Positions 26,113-37,984 of a DNA stretch of 64,000 nt are shown in pieces. The translations under genes were made by a program, and so were the position numbers. The notes below the pieces were generated by a model, which saw only the letters and a list, made by a program, of their open reading frames with translations, ran no database searches and had not been told where the DNA came from. Location: positions 124,001 to 188,000 of the forward strand of contig JALIHJ010000016.1 in assembly GCA_022984795.1 (NCBI GenBank), in the 5' to 3' direction. The number at the start of each line of letters is the position of its first letter. The stretch's first letter is position 1. The stretch comes from Fabrea salina (lineage: Eukaryota; Ciliophora; Heterotrichea; Heterotrichida; Fabreidae).

Positions 26113-28662
26113 TTACTTAGTTACTCGATTAGGAGTTGAAGACAAAGCTGAGGATATTCTGTCTGCTGTAGCCGGTTCCCTTTTATCGTAGTAACCTTTT
26201 TCAATAAGGAGTTCTTCCAAGGTGAAGTTCAAGGTTTCGTAAGTTACTCTTTCTTTGCAGAGAATAGGAACTTCTTCACTCACGCAGTTGTGGAGTTTGC
26301 CAAGTTCTTCTTTGAGCTTTTCAGACCGGTGTGGTTCTGAAAACAACCAGTGCTTGAAACTTTCTAGCATAGACCTTCTGTTGTCCCTCTGGAGTCCAGG
26401 GGGCAGTTGGGTTATGTACACTAGCTTGTGGAGGGTCAAAAACAAAGGTTGGGTAGGGTCCTTTACTTTTTTTAAGTTGGTTGTTTTAACTTGGAGTTTA
26501 GGAGGGTCTTGTTTGGGCAACTCAACTTTAGAGGGGGCGCTTGAAACCCTGAGTTCGTCTATTTGGAGCAACAGAATTGGCCCAATCATCTGGGAAACTC
26601 CTAAAATGTCAGGCCTTCTTTCATGGTCCACACACATGCACCTTGAAACTGTGGTTATTAAAAGGGGCGAAAACTCCTTGACGTTCAAAGGAGGGTAGTC
26701 TTCTTCTACTATTTTGCGTGCTATCGCCAAAGGGTTTTCCCCTGAAAAAGGGTTTTCTAAAGTAGCTAACTCGTAAAGAATAACACCTAGTGACCAAATG
26801 TCAGCTTTTTCTGTGTAGGGTTCGTTCCTAACTATTTCGGGGCAACTATACTGAATAGTTCCTACAAAAGCTTTCATGTTGCCGCTGGACTGTGCGCCTC
26901 TTTGTTTAGCTAAGCCGAAGTCAGCAATTTTCACATGGTTGTCTTTAGTGATCATGATGTTGGCAGGTGTAAAGTCCCTGTGGACTACTTTTTTATCAAG
27001 GTGTAAGTACCTGAGTCCAGCACAGACTTCAATGAATATTCGCCAAATTTGTCCCTCAACGAGTCTCTGTTTTTTTTCTTTGAGTGAACTGATGAAGTCT
27101 GAAAGGGGCTGGCCTTCAATGAGTTCCATAACGATATAAAGCATTTCTCCTTCTACAAAAGAAGTGTAGTACTTTATAATGTTGGGGTGGTTTAAGTTTT
27201 TGTATATAGCAACTTCTTTGCTTAGTTTTTCAGCAATTTCTTCTTTTGTCGACTCTTCAAAGTCCTGTTCAAAGTCCACTAGGGGAATTTCTTTGATGGC
27301 GTACTTGTTGGACCCTTTAGTGGCTTCGTAAACGTAACCAAAAGCTCCTTTGCCTATGAACTCTCCAACTAAGTAACCTCCTATTTCTCTTGGGACGTTT
27401 TCTGAGGCATCTTTCATTTGGTTGATGTTTTGTTCCATTTGCTGGACTTCTTCTTCACTCAAAGCATTGATGAGAGTTAAAGTGGGTTGGTAAGCTACTA
27501 CTTCTTTTAAGTAGTTTCCTACGTCAATAAAACTTGCGAAGACTTGTGGAGGAAACACTTTCTTAAAGACTTTACGGTTCCTTTCAATTGAGTACAAAAA
27601 GCGCATGCAGAGTAAAGCGTTTAACTGGATTTCGTAAAAACCTAACTTCATCTCTTCGTTTACCTTTTTAGAAAACCTTATGGGGTGGTACTTAACAATG
27701 CACTTCGAAACAGTTTTAGCTCCTTGAGCTCGAATGTAAATGCAAGTTTCATCGTCTAAAGTCATTTCTGTAAGGAGTTTGAGGGCGTTTATCACTTCTA
27801 AGGGGTGGTCTTTCGACTCCACTATTTCAAGCAAAATAGAAACTAGTCCTAAGTCCCTGTACTCCCTTACGTTTTCAGTGTCCATGCACAAGGTAAAAAT
27901 CACCCTTGACAAGTAAAGTTTGCTAGGCAGGTCCTTGCTTCTCTGGAAGCGACTAAGTAATACTTACTTGAGCATAATTAAGTTGCCTCTTTGCATGCGC
28001 ACTTGCCGCGACATTTCTTCGTTTTCGCAGATGGAGTTAAGCAACTTGGAAGCTAACTGAATAAACTCTCCGTCGTACTCACTGATGATTCTCAAAAGCA
28101 ACTCCACAATGCAAGTTTTCTCTAGGACTTGGTGGACTCCTGACATTCCTGACAAACTTATCAAGGCTTCTAAAGTAGCTCGGGCTACTATTGCGTGGGT
28201 GCTTCCTAGCATCAAGCACAGAACTTCAGGAATGTCGTCCTTAAGCAGTTCTGGGCCTAGTACTTGGCAATCACACAAGCGTCTTAGAATAGTGGCAATC
28301 TCTACTAGCAGTTCTGAAAGGTGCTTGGCATTGAAGTCCAAGAAGTGCTGGTGTGCGTAGGTTTTCAAAAGGACAGCAAGTGTTGAAGGAGCTGAAATCA
28401 AGGAGTCGCCCAGTAAGTTTTTGTCGCGACTCAGAATTCTGATAGTCTGAAGGATCTTTAAAACGTAAGGGTAGAAGTCTTGTGTAAAAGTGAATTCCTT
28501 TATAGTGAGGCGACTTGAAAAAAGAGAAGCTAGGAGAGGCTGGAAGTCTTGTGGAAAATGGTAAGTGTGAGTGTGCGAAGATATGAACTCGTCCAAAAGA
28601 CTCCTTTCTTGCATAGAGGGGTTGTCTTCTAGAGAAGTTACTAAGTCCAGGATTTTACTCAT
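26113..28662 (-). CDS. NEK10-type kinase with armadillo repeats (one 15-nt intron)
   Basis: Spliced product 844 residues: exon 1 28662-27968, intron 27967-27953, exon 2 27952-26113. Residues about 1-400 are ARM/HEAT-like helices; splicing joins GNLIML to NRFQRSK in frame inside this region. The kinase domain lies at about 425-690 with GKGAFGYVY, AIKE, HRD at 556-558 (VVHRDFTPANIM) and DFGLAKQ. The unusual HRDxTPxNIM and ADFGLAKQ match animal NEK10, the only NEK with ARM repeats ahead of the kinase. NEK10 acts at centrosomes and motile cilia. The C-terminal 150 residues have no recognised domain. ATG at 28662 is 26 bp from the divergent membrane RING gene. Confidence 0.9.
27953..27967 (-). other. 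15-nt intron in NEK10-type gene
   Basis: On the coding strand GTAAGTATTACTTAG, phase 2 (AA|T = Asn). Its removal fuses two otherwise separate open frames into one ARM-kinase protein. Confidence 0.93.
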
Positions 28663-28688
28663 GATTGATTAATTTGATTACTAAATAA

Positions 28689-29386
28689 ATGGAAACAGAC
28701 AGGTGTGTAGCAATGTTTTTGAGTGTAAGCTATTCAATACTTGCAACTTGTTTGGGCGAGTGGATTTCTTACTCTATAACCCAAAGAGAAGTTACAGGGT
28801 AAATTCCATTCAGAAGCAATTTTGGAACAAGTTGGAATTTGTTTACGGCATCCCTTCTCACGCTTTCGTGGTTCATGATTCCAATGGTGTTTATTTCCTA
28901 CAACATTAGGTCTGACTGGGTCTTTAGGGTTTTGGGTCTCCTAGTTCTGGTAGGTCTGGGACCTGTGTTGTTGGGGTTGAACATAATTGGCTCCTTTTTC
29001 GACACCATTGACTACTCCAAGCTTTTGTGTGAAGTTAAGAATTGCGTAAATTTTATATAGAGTCGCTGGCATGTTTACTAAAGTACCTGCACTGGACTAT
29101 TCTATACTTGATTTCACTTATAAGTACTATAGTGGTTATAGTGCTTCTGGTATACTTGGAGTTCTTTAGGGACGAGGAAACTTCTCTTAGAAAGCCTTTG
29201 CTGGGACTAGAGAGTTACAAAGTGGAGTTTAGTTCTGAAGAAGTATGCGTTGTATGCTTGAATCCCTTGCTAGAGGGCGAGTCTGCAACTGACCTTACGA
29301 CTTGTCATCACAAGTTCCATTCAAATTGCATTCAAAGTTGGGCTTCCATTAAACAAGTTTGTCCGCTGTGCAGACATAACTTGTAA
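28689..29386 (+). CDS. Multi-pass membrane RING-H2 protein (two introns, second uncertain)
   Basis: The model is exon 1 28689-28798, intron 28799-28813, exon 2 28814-29045, intron 29046-29062, exon 3 29063-29386: 221 residues. Exons 1-2 encode two or three membrane helices (LFTASLLTLSWFMIPMVF, LGLLVLVGLGPVLLGLNII). Exon 3 encodes another helix (LYLISLISTIVVIVLLVYL) and a C-terminal RING-H2 with CVVC, CHHKFHSNC and CPLC. Exon 3 has no ATG in its own frame, so it must be joined to what precedes it. Only removal of 17 nt (GTAAATTTTATATAGAG) keeps the frame; the standard 15-nt form would end after six more codons. If unspliced, exons 1-2 would be a separate 118-aa membrane protein. Likely a membrane E3 ligase. 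Confidence 0.65.
28799..28813 (+). other. 15-nt intron in membrane RING gene
   Basis: GTAAATTCCATTCAG, phase 2 (GG|A). It removes an in-frame TAA and links the first 36 codons to the membrane helices. Confidence 0.85.
29046..29062 (+). other. Intron with tandem acceptor (15 or 17 nt) in membrane RING gene
   Basis: The sequence from 29046 fits the 15-nt consensus and ends TAG at 29060, but the RING frame continues only if the next AG (29062) is used, giving GTAAATTTTATATAGAG. An A lies six bases from the end in both readings. Confidence 0.55.
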
Positions 29387-29428
29387 CTTAAAGGTTGTTA
29401 ATTCTAAATTCAGTACAAAGCTTATTAG

Positions 29429-29800
29429 TTACTGGGAGTGAGTGTACCCCACACTATCCTCAAGAATTTGGCAACGGCTGTTGCTTGCTATGATATGCTG
29501 TGACAAAACAGACTTCTCTTTGCGTAGTCCAGTAATTTGCTTCTGCAAGTGGTCATTGAGTGCTTGTTGTCTCTTCATTTCTTGGTTTAAGTCGCCTAGC
29601 AGTTCTTGGATCTGAGGAGAAATTGACTTAGGAGTGTCCTCTATTGCAAGTGTAATTTTATTATCCATAGAATTCACTTCAGCTCTGGTAGTTTCAACTA
29701 GTTGTTTGTATTCCCGGAGACTTCCTTGCAACTCCTGGATGTTGTTTTCCACTTGCTGGATAGTTTTTTTAACACTACCGTTTTGAGTTCTCTCTTCCAT
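29429..29800 (-). CDS. Small coiled-coil protein, 123 aa
   Basis: ATG at 29800, TAA stop. Nearly all of the protein is predicted coiled coil with heptads of L, I and V among E, Q and K, broken by a short proline-containing stretch (DTPKSISPQIQE) around residue 60. No family signature is visible. It sits between the membrane RING gene (convergent, 42 bp between stops) and the giant LNR gene (divergent, 69 bp between ATGs). Confidence 0.6.
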   Translation of the reverse strand: MEERTQNGSVKKTIQQVENNIQELQGSLREYKQLVETTRAEVNSMDNKITLAIEDTPKSISPQIQELLGDLNQEMKRQQALNDHLQKQITGLRKEKSVLSQHIIASNSRCQILEDSVGYTHSQ

Positions 29801-29869
29801 TTTCAAGCAATAAATATAACCGAGCCATGCAGTTTAATTGACCTTAAAGCAATATGTCTAATATAAATT

Positions 29870-32800
29870 ATGCAAAGAATTATTGCTTCGGTAGCCTTGA
29901 TAATGGAAGTTTATGCTTACTGTTGGGACAAATGCACTTTCACTATGGTAAGTTTTACTTAGCTATCAAACAACCAATGCGACTTAGAGTGTATGAGAGA
30001 ATCTTGTGGGTTTGATAATTATTCTCAAAGCTGCGAGTTAGACTGTGCTAATCTGGGCTGTCCACCCGAAAAACTAGGAAACGGAGTTTGTGATCAGGGT
30101 AAGAAATAACTCAGAGTGCGATCTTAGAGAGTGTGGACTAGATTATGGAGATTGTGGATACTGTGCTAAAGGGTGCTTTCAAGCCTATTTGTTTAATGGG
30201 CTTTGCGACTCCAAATGCAATGTTTCTGAGTGTAACTACGACAACGGGGACTGCCAAGAAACTAGTTTTTACTGCTCAGCCGGGTGTTCTCTTGAGATGC
30301 TTTCTAATTCAGTGTGTGATGAGGCCTGCTATACTTCTGAGTGCAATTATGACTCCCGAGACTGTACAGAGTGCGACCATTCTTGTCCACCTTATAAACT
30401 AAGGAATGGAGTATGCGACTCAGAGTGTGACTTAGCTCTTTGTAGCTATGATGGAGGAGATTGTTTATGCAGCAGCGAGTGCCACTACGACCTTTTAGCA
30501 AACGGCGTGTGCAATCAAGAGTGCAACAACTTAGACTGCTCTTATGACATGGGCGACTGTCTTTGTGCGGACTCTTGCTTGCCAGAGTTACTAGGAAACG
30601 GAATATGCGATCAGCCCTGCAACTCCAAGGAATGCAACTATGATTCAGGAGACTGTGAAAAGTGTTCTGAGCTTTGTGAGAATTCACTAAGAGGGGATGG
30701 AGTTTGTAATCAGGAGTGCAACACCTTTGGATGTAACTATGATAACTCAGACTGTTTGTGCAGTGAACATTGTACTCCCGAACTGCTTACAAATTCCAAG
30801 TGCGACCAAGAGTGCAACAACCCAGAGTGCTCTTATGACCTTGGAATGTGTGAAAGCTGTGCACCTGGTTGTTACTACTTTATGCTAGGAGATAACAGCT
30901 GTGATACTGAGTGTCTGTACTCGGGATGCTCCTTCGATAAGGGCGATTGCGACTGTTCTCCAAACTGCACTTACTCAATGCAGCACAATAGCATCTGTGA
31001 CCCTGAATGCAATAACCAAAGCTGTAACTTCGATGAAGGAAACTGCCGGGAGTGTTCCCCAGGGTGCAGTCCACAAATGGTAGGTGATGGAATCTGTAAC
31101 CCTGAGTGTTTTAACGAGTTCTGTCAAAACGACTTAAACGATTGCCAATGCTCTCCGAACTGCACCTATGACAAATTAAACACTACTTGCTCCCCAGAAT
31201 GTATCACTGAGAACTGCAAGTACTCCTACTCAACTTGCTCTAAAAGGGAAATTGAAATATCTATGGCCTACCAAACCCTAGTTGAGGACTCAAATGCAAT
31301 GTACAGCTTTGAAAAGTGTGAAAGCATGCACTTTGGAGTTACCGAGGACATGCTAGGGGGAACTTGCCAACCCGAACTCAACTTTATTGAGTGCGTCCAC
31401 GACCTAGGGGCCTGTTATCCCCCTATACCAGGGTGCAAAACATCCTTTGAAAGCAAGTGCTTAACTTGCGAAGAAGGTTTTTACCTTGTTAGGGGAAAGT
31501 GCCTAAGCGAACTTCCTGAGTCCTTCCACCAACTAGAAGGAACTTCCATTGCACTTCCTAGTTCCAACAAAACCCACAGAGACATCTACGTTGTGGTTGG
31601 CCAAAACTTTCCCCAAAACTCTACTTTCAAGGACTTATCCACTGCACTAGCAAGTATTTGCACTAAAAGCACCAGAGTTTACCTTCAAGAAGGAACTCAC
31701 TATTTGCAACCTACAAACACTTCCCACCCTTCTGTTGTGTACGCACAAAACAAGTTTTCGCCACTCAACTCTTCTTTTCCCTACGAAAGAGTTGAAATAC
31801 TTCCTTTGTCCTGCAGAAACTCAGAGTGCAACACAACTGCTACTATAGAACTTAGAGATCCCCGTGTGAAGCTAGAACTCTTGAAAGGCGCCCAACTCTC
31901 AATAAGACAAGTAAAGTTAGACGGATTCAAGAGTTTAAAAAGCAACTGCGAGTCCCTGAGTTGCACTTACTGCCCCTTGCTATTCTACAACTCAACTCTT
32001 GGAAGGCACCTTAATGACAGAAACCAAAGCGTAGTTTCCGAGAACTACCCTAGCAACTGTTGGGAGTTCAATGAAGAATCTTTCATAACAGTTACTGATT
32101 CAAATTTTTTCTTGGAAAGCGTTACTTTCAGTCACTTCCAGCAGCAATACCACTCTATTCTAAACCTAAAGAACTCCTTTGGGTGGCTTAGAAACGTAAG
32201 CTTTGAGTACGTTGAAGCAGCAAAAAATAAAGAAAGTGCAGTTATCAGCATTACTTGTGGAAGTGGAATATGCGGAGGGCTGTCTTATGTAAGTGGGAAA
32301 GTAAGTTTTCTGAATTTTGGCTATGAGTACCAACCCAACTTGCTTCAAAAAGGGTTTTTGTTTTCTAAAAACCTTGAGTTTGTGCTAGTTCACCAAGTTA
32401 CTTTTGAAAAGAATGTTATTTTCAGCACAGAAAACAAACACTCTTGCTTACTGAGGGTCAAAAGTGCTCAAACACTTGACTTTCAGAAAAACTACTTTGC
32501 TTACAACTGGCTATTTGACTCTGGTTTGTACGCAGAGTTTAGTTCCAAACAAATACCCTTTGTGAGAATCAAAGACCTAGACTTTTACTCCAACATAGTT
32601 TACTCAGGTGGCTTGGTGTCAATAAACTCTAACGGTTCAGAGCCTACTATCTATGTGTCCGGATTGAAGTCCTTTGAAAACACTATGATCAACGCCAAAG
32701 GAGTTTTTTACTATACAAACACCCCAAATAACAACACCCAAGAAAGCCTAACTCTAGAAAACTTAAACATAAAAAACACTTACGGAGGAGCATTTCCAGG

Positions 32801-35800
32801 AATCCAAATCAGTAACATGAAAACAGTTCAGCTCAAAAACAGCACTTTTTCAGGAAGGAAAGACAATAGCCATAATGCTGTTTTCCTGTCTTGGAACAAA
32901 GGACTCTACCCCCACAAAGCTATTTCTTTGCTTTCGATGCCTTGCAAAAGGTTCATAAGTGTCCAAGGTTCAGTTTACTTCTCTGCAATTTCCTCAACTT
33001 TCAAAGACATAAGTTGTAATTCAGTTTTTGCTGCAGAGAAATTATCTGAAGTTAACTTGGTAGAACTTTCCTTTATCAAAAATAATGCAACCCATAACTT
33101 TGGAAGTGTCTTAGAGTTAAAGAACTCAGCCCGGAACAGGTTAGTTGGAATAAAGTCAGAAAACAACTTAGGAACTAGTGCCAAAAACATCTGGGTGGAC
33201 TGCAAGGAAAAGTGCTCTACAAGCATTGAGGATTCCTTGTTCGAAGGAAACACCTTTGCTTTAGGGGCAGGTTTGTACCTCCGAAACACTAACTTTGAAA
33301 TGGCCAAGACTCAGTTTAAACAGAACTATGCTATTGAAGGAGCTGGACTGCACTTAAGAATTCTAAGTTCTACAAAGGTCCACTTGCTCGACTCTGTGTT
33401 TACAGAAAACTCTAGTGAGAACGGAGCTTTGTACGTTGGTGGAGTGTCAGGCAACAGTAACTTCACTGAATTCAAACTTTACAACCTTTCTTTTGAAGGA
33501 AACCAGGGGAATTCTGTAAGTTGCATTTACTTCAGTGAAGAGGTTAAAATCAACAAAACCAGTGCTATAAAAAGCTCCAAATTCAAAAGCAATCGAGCCC
33601 ATATAATTGGAGCTATAAAACTTGGCAACTACCCCATTTCAATCCTTGACTCTTCCTTTGAGCAGAACCAAGTTTTAAACGGGAGTTTAATTACCATGAG
33701 TTCTGAGAAAAAAACACAAACTCCTTTTTTCATGAGTGACTGTGTTATGAAAGAAAATTTGGTAAGCACTTTAGTTATTGTAAAATCCTTTTTTTACGAG
33801 TCCCAGTTTTTCACCAAAAACCTTTTGCTGCAAAGTAACTTAGCAAGGGGGTTCTTTGTGCACAACTTAAACTGGATAGACACTGGTTCGCTTTTCAAAA
33901 ATAATTCTAACGTTTTTACACCTGTAGCAACAGTTACTACTGGGAACTGCATCTTCAATGGAACCCAGGTAGTTGGTAATACTGTGGAGGCTTTAAGTGG
34001 AATAGTTCAGCTGCACAACACTACACTTAGCTGCTTTGATTGCAAATTCCACAAAAACCAAGGTAACATGGGAGTGGCTCTTTACCTCACGGAGAACTCC
34101 AGTGGTTACCTTTACAACTCTTCTTTTACAAACAACGTAAACAAAAAGTCTTCTCCAGCTTTAGCTGTAAAAAGAGGAAAAAACCCAGTGGTGCTTGAAC
34201 TCTGCAGTTTTGTTGACAACCACAGCGAAGGAAGAGGAACTCTAGAAGTAGACAATGCTGTTTTGGTGTTTAAGAACTCTTACATGTCAGGAAACTCTGC
34301 AAAAAAAATAGGCCCAGGGATCTTAACTGACTCTTCTTATGTACTAGTGGAAAATTCTTTGTTTGAAAACCAGTCAGGGCCCTACAGCGTAGTTCTCTAC
34401 ACAACTACTCTGAGTTCTGTTGAGTTTAAAAACTCTACTTTTAGAAACCTAGAGTCTTACTACGGCGGAGTAATACTGGGAATGACAAGCGCTTTAACAC
34501 TTACTCACTGCTACTTCTATAACAACAGTGCCTACAACGGAATCAACCAAGTGTTTGCAAACAGCAATGTAATGGTCAGCCACACTCACTTCTACAACAA
34601 CACTTCCCTGAACAAAGGCACTTTGTTTAACGCAATTTTTGTTTCACTAACTATAGTAGAAAGTGTAGCGGAAAATATCGGATCTGTTGCTATTTATGGA
34701 GAAAGTTTGTACAACCTCACAATCATAGGCTCTAGGTTCAAAAACGGCTTACAGGAAAACGATGGTGGGTTTTTGCAGTGCATTTCGTGCGACAGCATTA
34801 AAATAGACTCGAGTTGCTTTAGCCAATTTCGAGCAAGAAGAGGAGGGGTTTTGGGGTTAACTAACTCCAAGCTTGAAAAAAGCTATGTTTCTATCAGCAA
34901 CTCAAGTTTTGAGGAGAATACAGCAAGTTCAGGCGGAGTTGCTTTTATAGAAAACTCCTTTATAAGCATTGAGAACTCAGTGTTTAGATCCAACAAAGCT
35001 ACTGGAGAAGATAGGTTTAGCGGCACTGGCGGAGTGCTTAAACCTGTTTCTACTAGCAGTCAACTTTATAACCTAAGTGTAGTGGATTCTGAGTTCTACA
35101 ACAACTCAGCAAGTCTCAAGGGAGGCTGCATAGACTGGAGCGTAATGCCTTACTTGCAAAATAACCACTTCTCTAACAACTCTGCCCAGTACGGAGCTGA
35201 CTTAGCGTCTTTTGGCGTGAAACTAGTACCCCGAACAATCCGGAACCTGATACACTACGAAGCAGCTCCTGGGCAAGTTGCTCCTTTTGTAATAATCCTT
35301 GAGATAATAGACCACTACGGGAACTTAGTAACTACAGACAACGAAACTTCTGCAGAGATGATTCCTATGAATAAAAGCACTTTTCTCTCCAAAAACCAAA
35401 TAGTGAAGGCCCAAAAAGGAGTGATGAGATTTGACTCCTTCATCATAAACGGAGAACCAGGGTCATTGCAGCCACTCAAAATCAGAAGCTCCAGCTTAGA
35501 ACTTCTGTTAGAAGTCAGTCTTAGAGACTGCGATGTTGGTGAAATGCGCAAAGAAAACGAATGCTGGATTTGCGAAAAAGGCAAGTACAGCTTAAATCCT
35601 GGGGAGCCCTGCAAAAAGTGCCCAGACGAAGCTGAGTGCTATGGAGGGTACTCTATGTTTCCTAAAAAGGGTTACTGGAGGCCTTCTAAGTTCACAGATA
35701 AGTTTTTTAAGTGCCCTAACGAAGAAGCTTGTTTAGGAGGAGTTGAATCGCACTCTTACACAGGCGAGTGCTTAGAGGGCTACAAAGGAAACATGTGCAG

Positions 35801-37199
35801 TGGGTGCCAAAGGGGGTACTCCTACACCCTGACGCGAGAGTGCCAAAAGTGTCCAGGGAAAGAAGAAAACGCAGCTATTTTGCTAGGAATTCTTTTAGGG
35901 ATTATAGTTTTTGCAGCTATTTTGGTGTTTGCCAGCATAAAGATGGCTACAAAGCCTACAAAGCGTTACTCAATACTGTTCAAAATACTGCTGAACTACA
36001 TCCAGATAGTGGGAGTAGTGACAGGACTCAGCATTTCTTGGCCAGACTTTTCAGAGGAGTTTATGAGTATCCATTCAGCAACAAACAAGTTTTCAATGCA
36101 AGCCTTTTCGCTAGACTGTTTCTTGATGGACAATTTGGGACTCCAGAACGAAGAAATATACTTTGCGAAACTCACAATACTCTCAGTGGTGCCCTTTACT
36201 TTCATTCTGGTGTCACTGATGTTTTGGCTTGTAGTTTGTGTTTTCAAGCGAAAACTCTACTACTTGAGGAACCACTTGGTGTCTACAATCATAATTCTGA
36301 TTTTTATAATCCACCCTGCTGTGGTTAGAGTTAGTTTGTCGAGCTTGCACTGTGTAGAGATTCAAGAAGGAGAGTACTGGATCAATGACAACTTAAACAT
36401 AGTGTGCTTTGACGAAAAACACACTTTTTACTCCTTTGCAGTGGCTTTGCCTTGCTTTTTGATTTGGGGAGTTGTGTGTCCCCTTGTAGCACTTCTGTGC
36501 CTGTACAGAAACAGAAACAACCTTGAAAACCACGAAGTCAAAGTAAAGTTTGGGTTTGTAATTCAAGACTTTAAAGCAGAAAAATACTACTGGGAATTTG
36601 TTATAATGTACAGAAAGCTTCTGATAATTGCTTTTTCAGTGTTTACTTGCTCTGAGGTAGAAGTAGAGTCCCTTTCAATCATGATTGTTTTGCTTATTTG
36701 CTTTTACTTGAACATAAAGGTGAACCCTTACTTTTGTTCTGCACTCAACACAATGGAATCTAAATCCATACTTGTCTCAATAGTTACAATTTACTGTGGA
36801 CTTTACTACTTAACTCAGATAACTTATATCTCTAAGGTGTTTTTGTTTGTTGTGTTGGTTGCATCTAACGCAGTGTTTTTGATCCACTGGCTATACTTGT
36901 TCCTTGCTGACTTCAGCAAAGAAATCAAGGCCTTCTGCGCAGTTTTGTTCCGGAAAAGGTCCAAAATAAGCCCGAAAGAAAAAACAGACATAGACTCAGG
37001 CAGAATCATCTCTGGAAAGTTAGTTGAAAGGATAGACACTGAGTCTTACCCTCCTGTGTTTTCTGAAAGAAGGTTTACTCACAGAATGACTTTCTGCAAC
37101 ACTTTCGATATGGTTGAACTCAACGAACCTGAATTAGGAGGCTTTATTTCGCACCTAAGAAGCCAAGACCGCTCTGAGATTCATGTTGAAGATAATTAA
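29870..37199 (+). CDS. Giant receptor-like protein: LNR repeats, beta-helix-like region, multi-pass C-terminus (two introns)
   Basis: Spliced product 2432 residues: exons 29870-29947, 29963-30098, 30115-37199. A signal peptide (MQRIIASVALIMEVYA) precedes about 13 Lin-12/Notch-type repeats of roughly 34 residues up to about residue 450, each with the CDxEC...CxYDxGDC pattern that in Notch binds calcium. From about 470 to 1850 follow repeated beta-strand units with many N-x-S/T sites, like a pectin-lyase-type right-handed beta-helix. A Cys-rich TNFR/EGF-like stretch (about 1877-1985) leads to about seven or eight membrane helices (about 1990-2340) and a cytosolic tail. Ciliates have many beta-helix/multi-pass surface proteins; the LNR front end is unusual. 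Probably an adhesion or sensory receptor at the cell surface. Confidence 0.85.
29948..29962 (+). other. 15-nt intron 1 of LNR gene
   Basis: GTAAGTTTTACTTAG, phase 0. Removal joins TFTM to LSNNQCDLEC and restores the first LNR-like unit. Confidence 0.85.
30099..30114 (+). other. 16-nt intron 2 of LNR gene
   Basis: GTAAGAAATAACTCAG, phase 1. Removal produces CDQECDLRECGLDYGDC, a textbook LNR core, so the 16-nt length is fixed by the repeat pattern. Confidence 0.92.
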
Positions 37200-37202
37200 T
37201 AA

Positions 37203-37973
37203 ATGGGAAGTGGTTGCTCTTGTATAGCGGACTCTCAAAACTCTTCTAACGAAATAACGACTATGGAGCTTCAAAAAAACCCCAGAAAAACTGTGTCAAC
37301 TATTTTTGAAGAAAGTAATAAAGAAACCCTGCTAATTGACCAAGTAATAGATACTCTTGGCAAAGGAAACTATGAAGGCGAAAAAGATCTTTGGGGGAAC
37401 ATGCATGGCAAAGGCATGTTTTTCTGGGAAGACGGAACTAAGTACATAGGAGACTGGAAACAAAACACAATGGATGGAATAGGCAGGCTAGTTAAGCCTA
37501 ACGGAGAAGTCTACATGGGAGAGTGGAAGCAAGGCATGAAGCACGGAGAAGGCGTTTTGTCCCAAGGAAGCAAAGTCAAGTACGAGGGGTCCTGGGCTTA
37601 CGACTCAAAAGAAGGCTTTGGTTCAGAAACCTGGGGAAAGCACGCTTGGTTCATTGGGCACTTCAGAAGGAACAAAAAGCACGGACAAGGAAGTCTGTTT
37701 TGGGAAGACGGGTCTGAGTACAAAGGAGAGTTTAAAAATAACATGATGCATGGGTTTGGAGAATTAACCTGGAGCGACGGAAGGTACTACAAAGGAGGGT
37801 GGGAGCGCAACAAAATGACCGGCAAAGGCTTGTTCAAGTGGCCTGACGGAAGTCAGTACGAAGGCAAGTACTGCCAAAACAAAAAACACGGAGTTGGGAA
37901 GTTCAAGTGTAAAGACGGAACAGTCTACTCGGGTTACTGGAGCAATGGCAAACTAGTTGAGCATAAAGAATAA
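37203..37973 (+). CDS. MORN-repeat protein with N-terminal acylation motif
   Basis: 256 residues, ATG at 37203, TAA stop, three bases after the stop of the LNR gene. The N-terminus MGSGCSC has Gly2 followed by cysteines, the pattern for myristoylation plus palmitoylation, so membrane attachment is likely. From about residue 57 there are eight or nine MORN repeats (YIGDWKQNTMDGIG, YMGEWKQGMKHGEG, YKGEFKNNMMHGFG and others). MORN proteins act as membrane or cytoskeletal scaffolds, often in basal bodies and the alveolate cortex. No kinase or lipase domain is attached. Confidence 0.9.
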   Translation: MGSGCSCIADSQNSSNEITTMELQKNPRKTVSTIFEESNKETLLIDQVIDTLGKGNYEGEKDLWGNMHGKGMFFWEDGTKYIGDWKQNTMDGIGRLVKPNGEVYMGEWKQGMKHGEGVLSQGSKVKYEGSWAYDSKEGFGSETWGKHAWFIGHFRRNKKHGQGSLFWEDGSEYKGEFKNNMMHGFGELTWSDGRYYKGGWERNKMTGKGLFKWPDGSQYEGKYCQNKKHGVGKFKCKDGTVYSGYWSNGKLVEHKE

Positions 37974-37984
37974 TATGTATAAGA

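Noticed and set aside
29071-29169. A separate start (ATG at 29071) for the RING exon
   Set aside because: That ATG opens a different frame, ending after 32 codons, and no 16-nt GT...AG segment connects it to the RING frame.
30115-31230. Regular cysteine-codon periodicity, resembling a tandem DNA repeat or CRISPR-like array
   Set aside because: DNA between units is diverged; the periodicity is that of LNR protein repeats.
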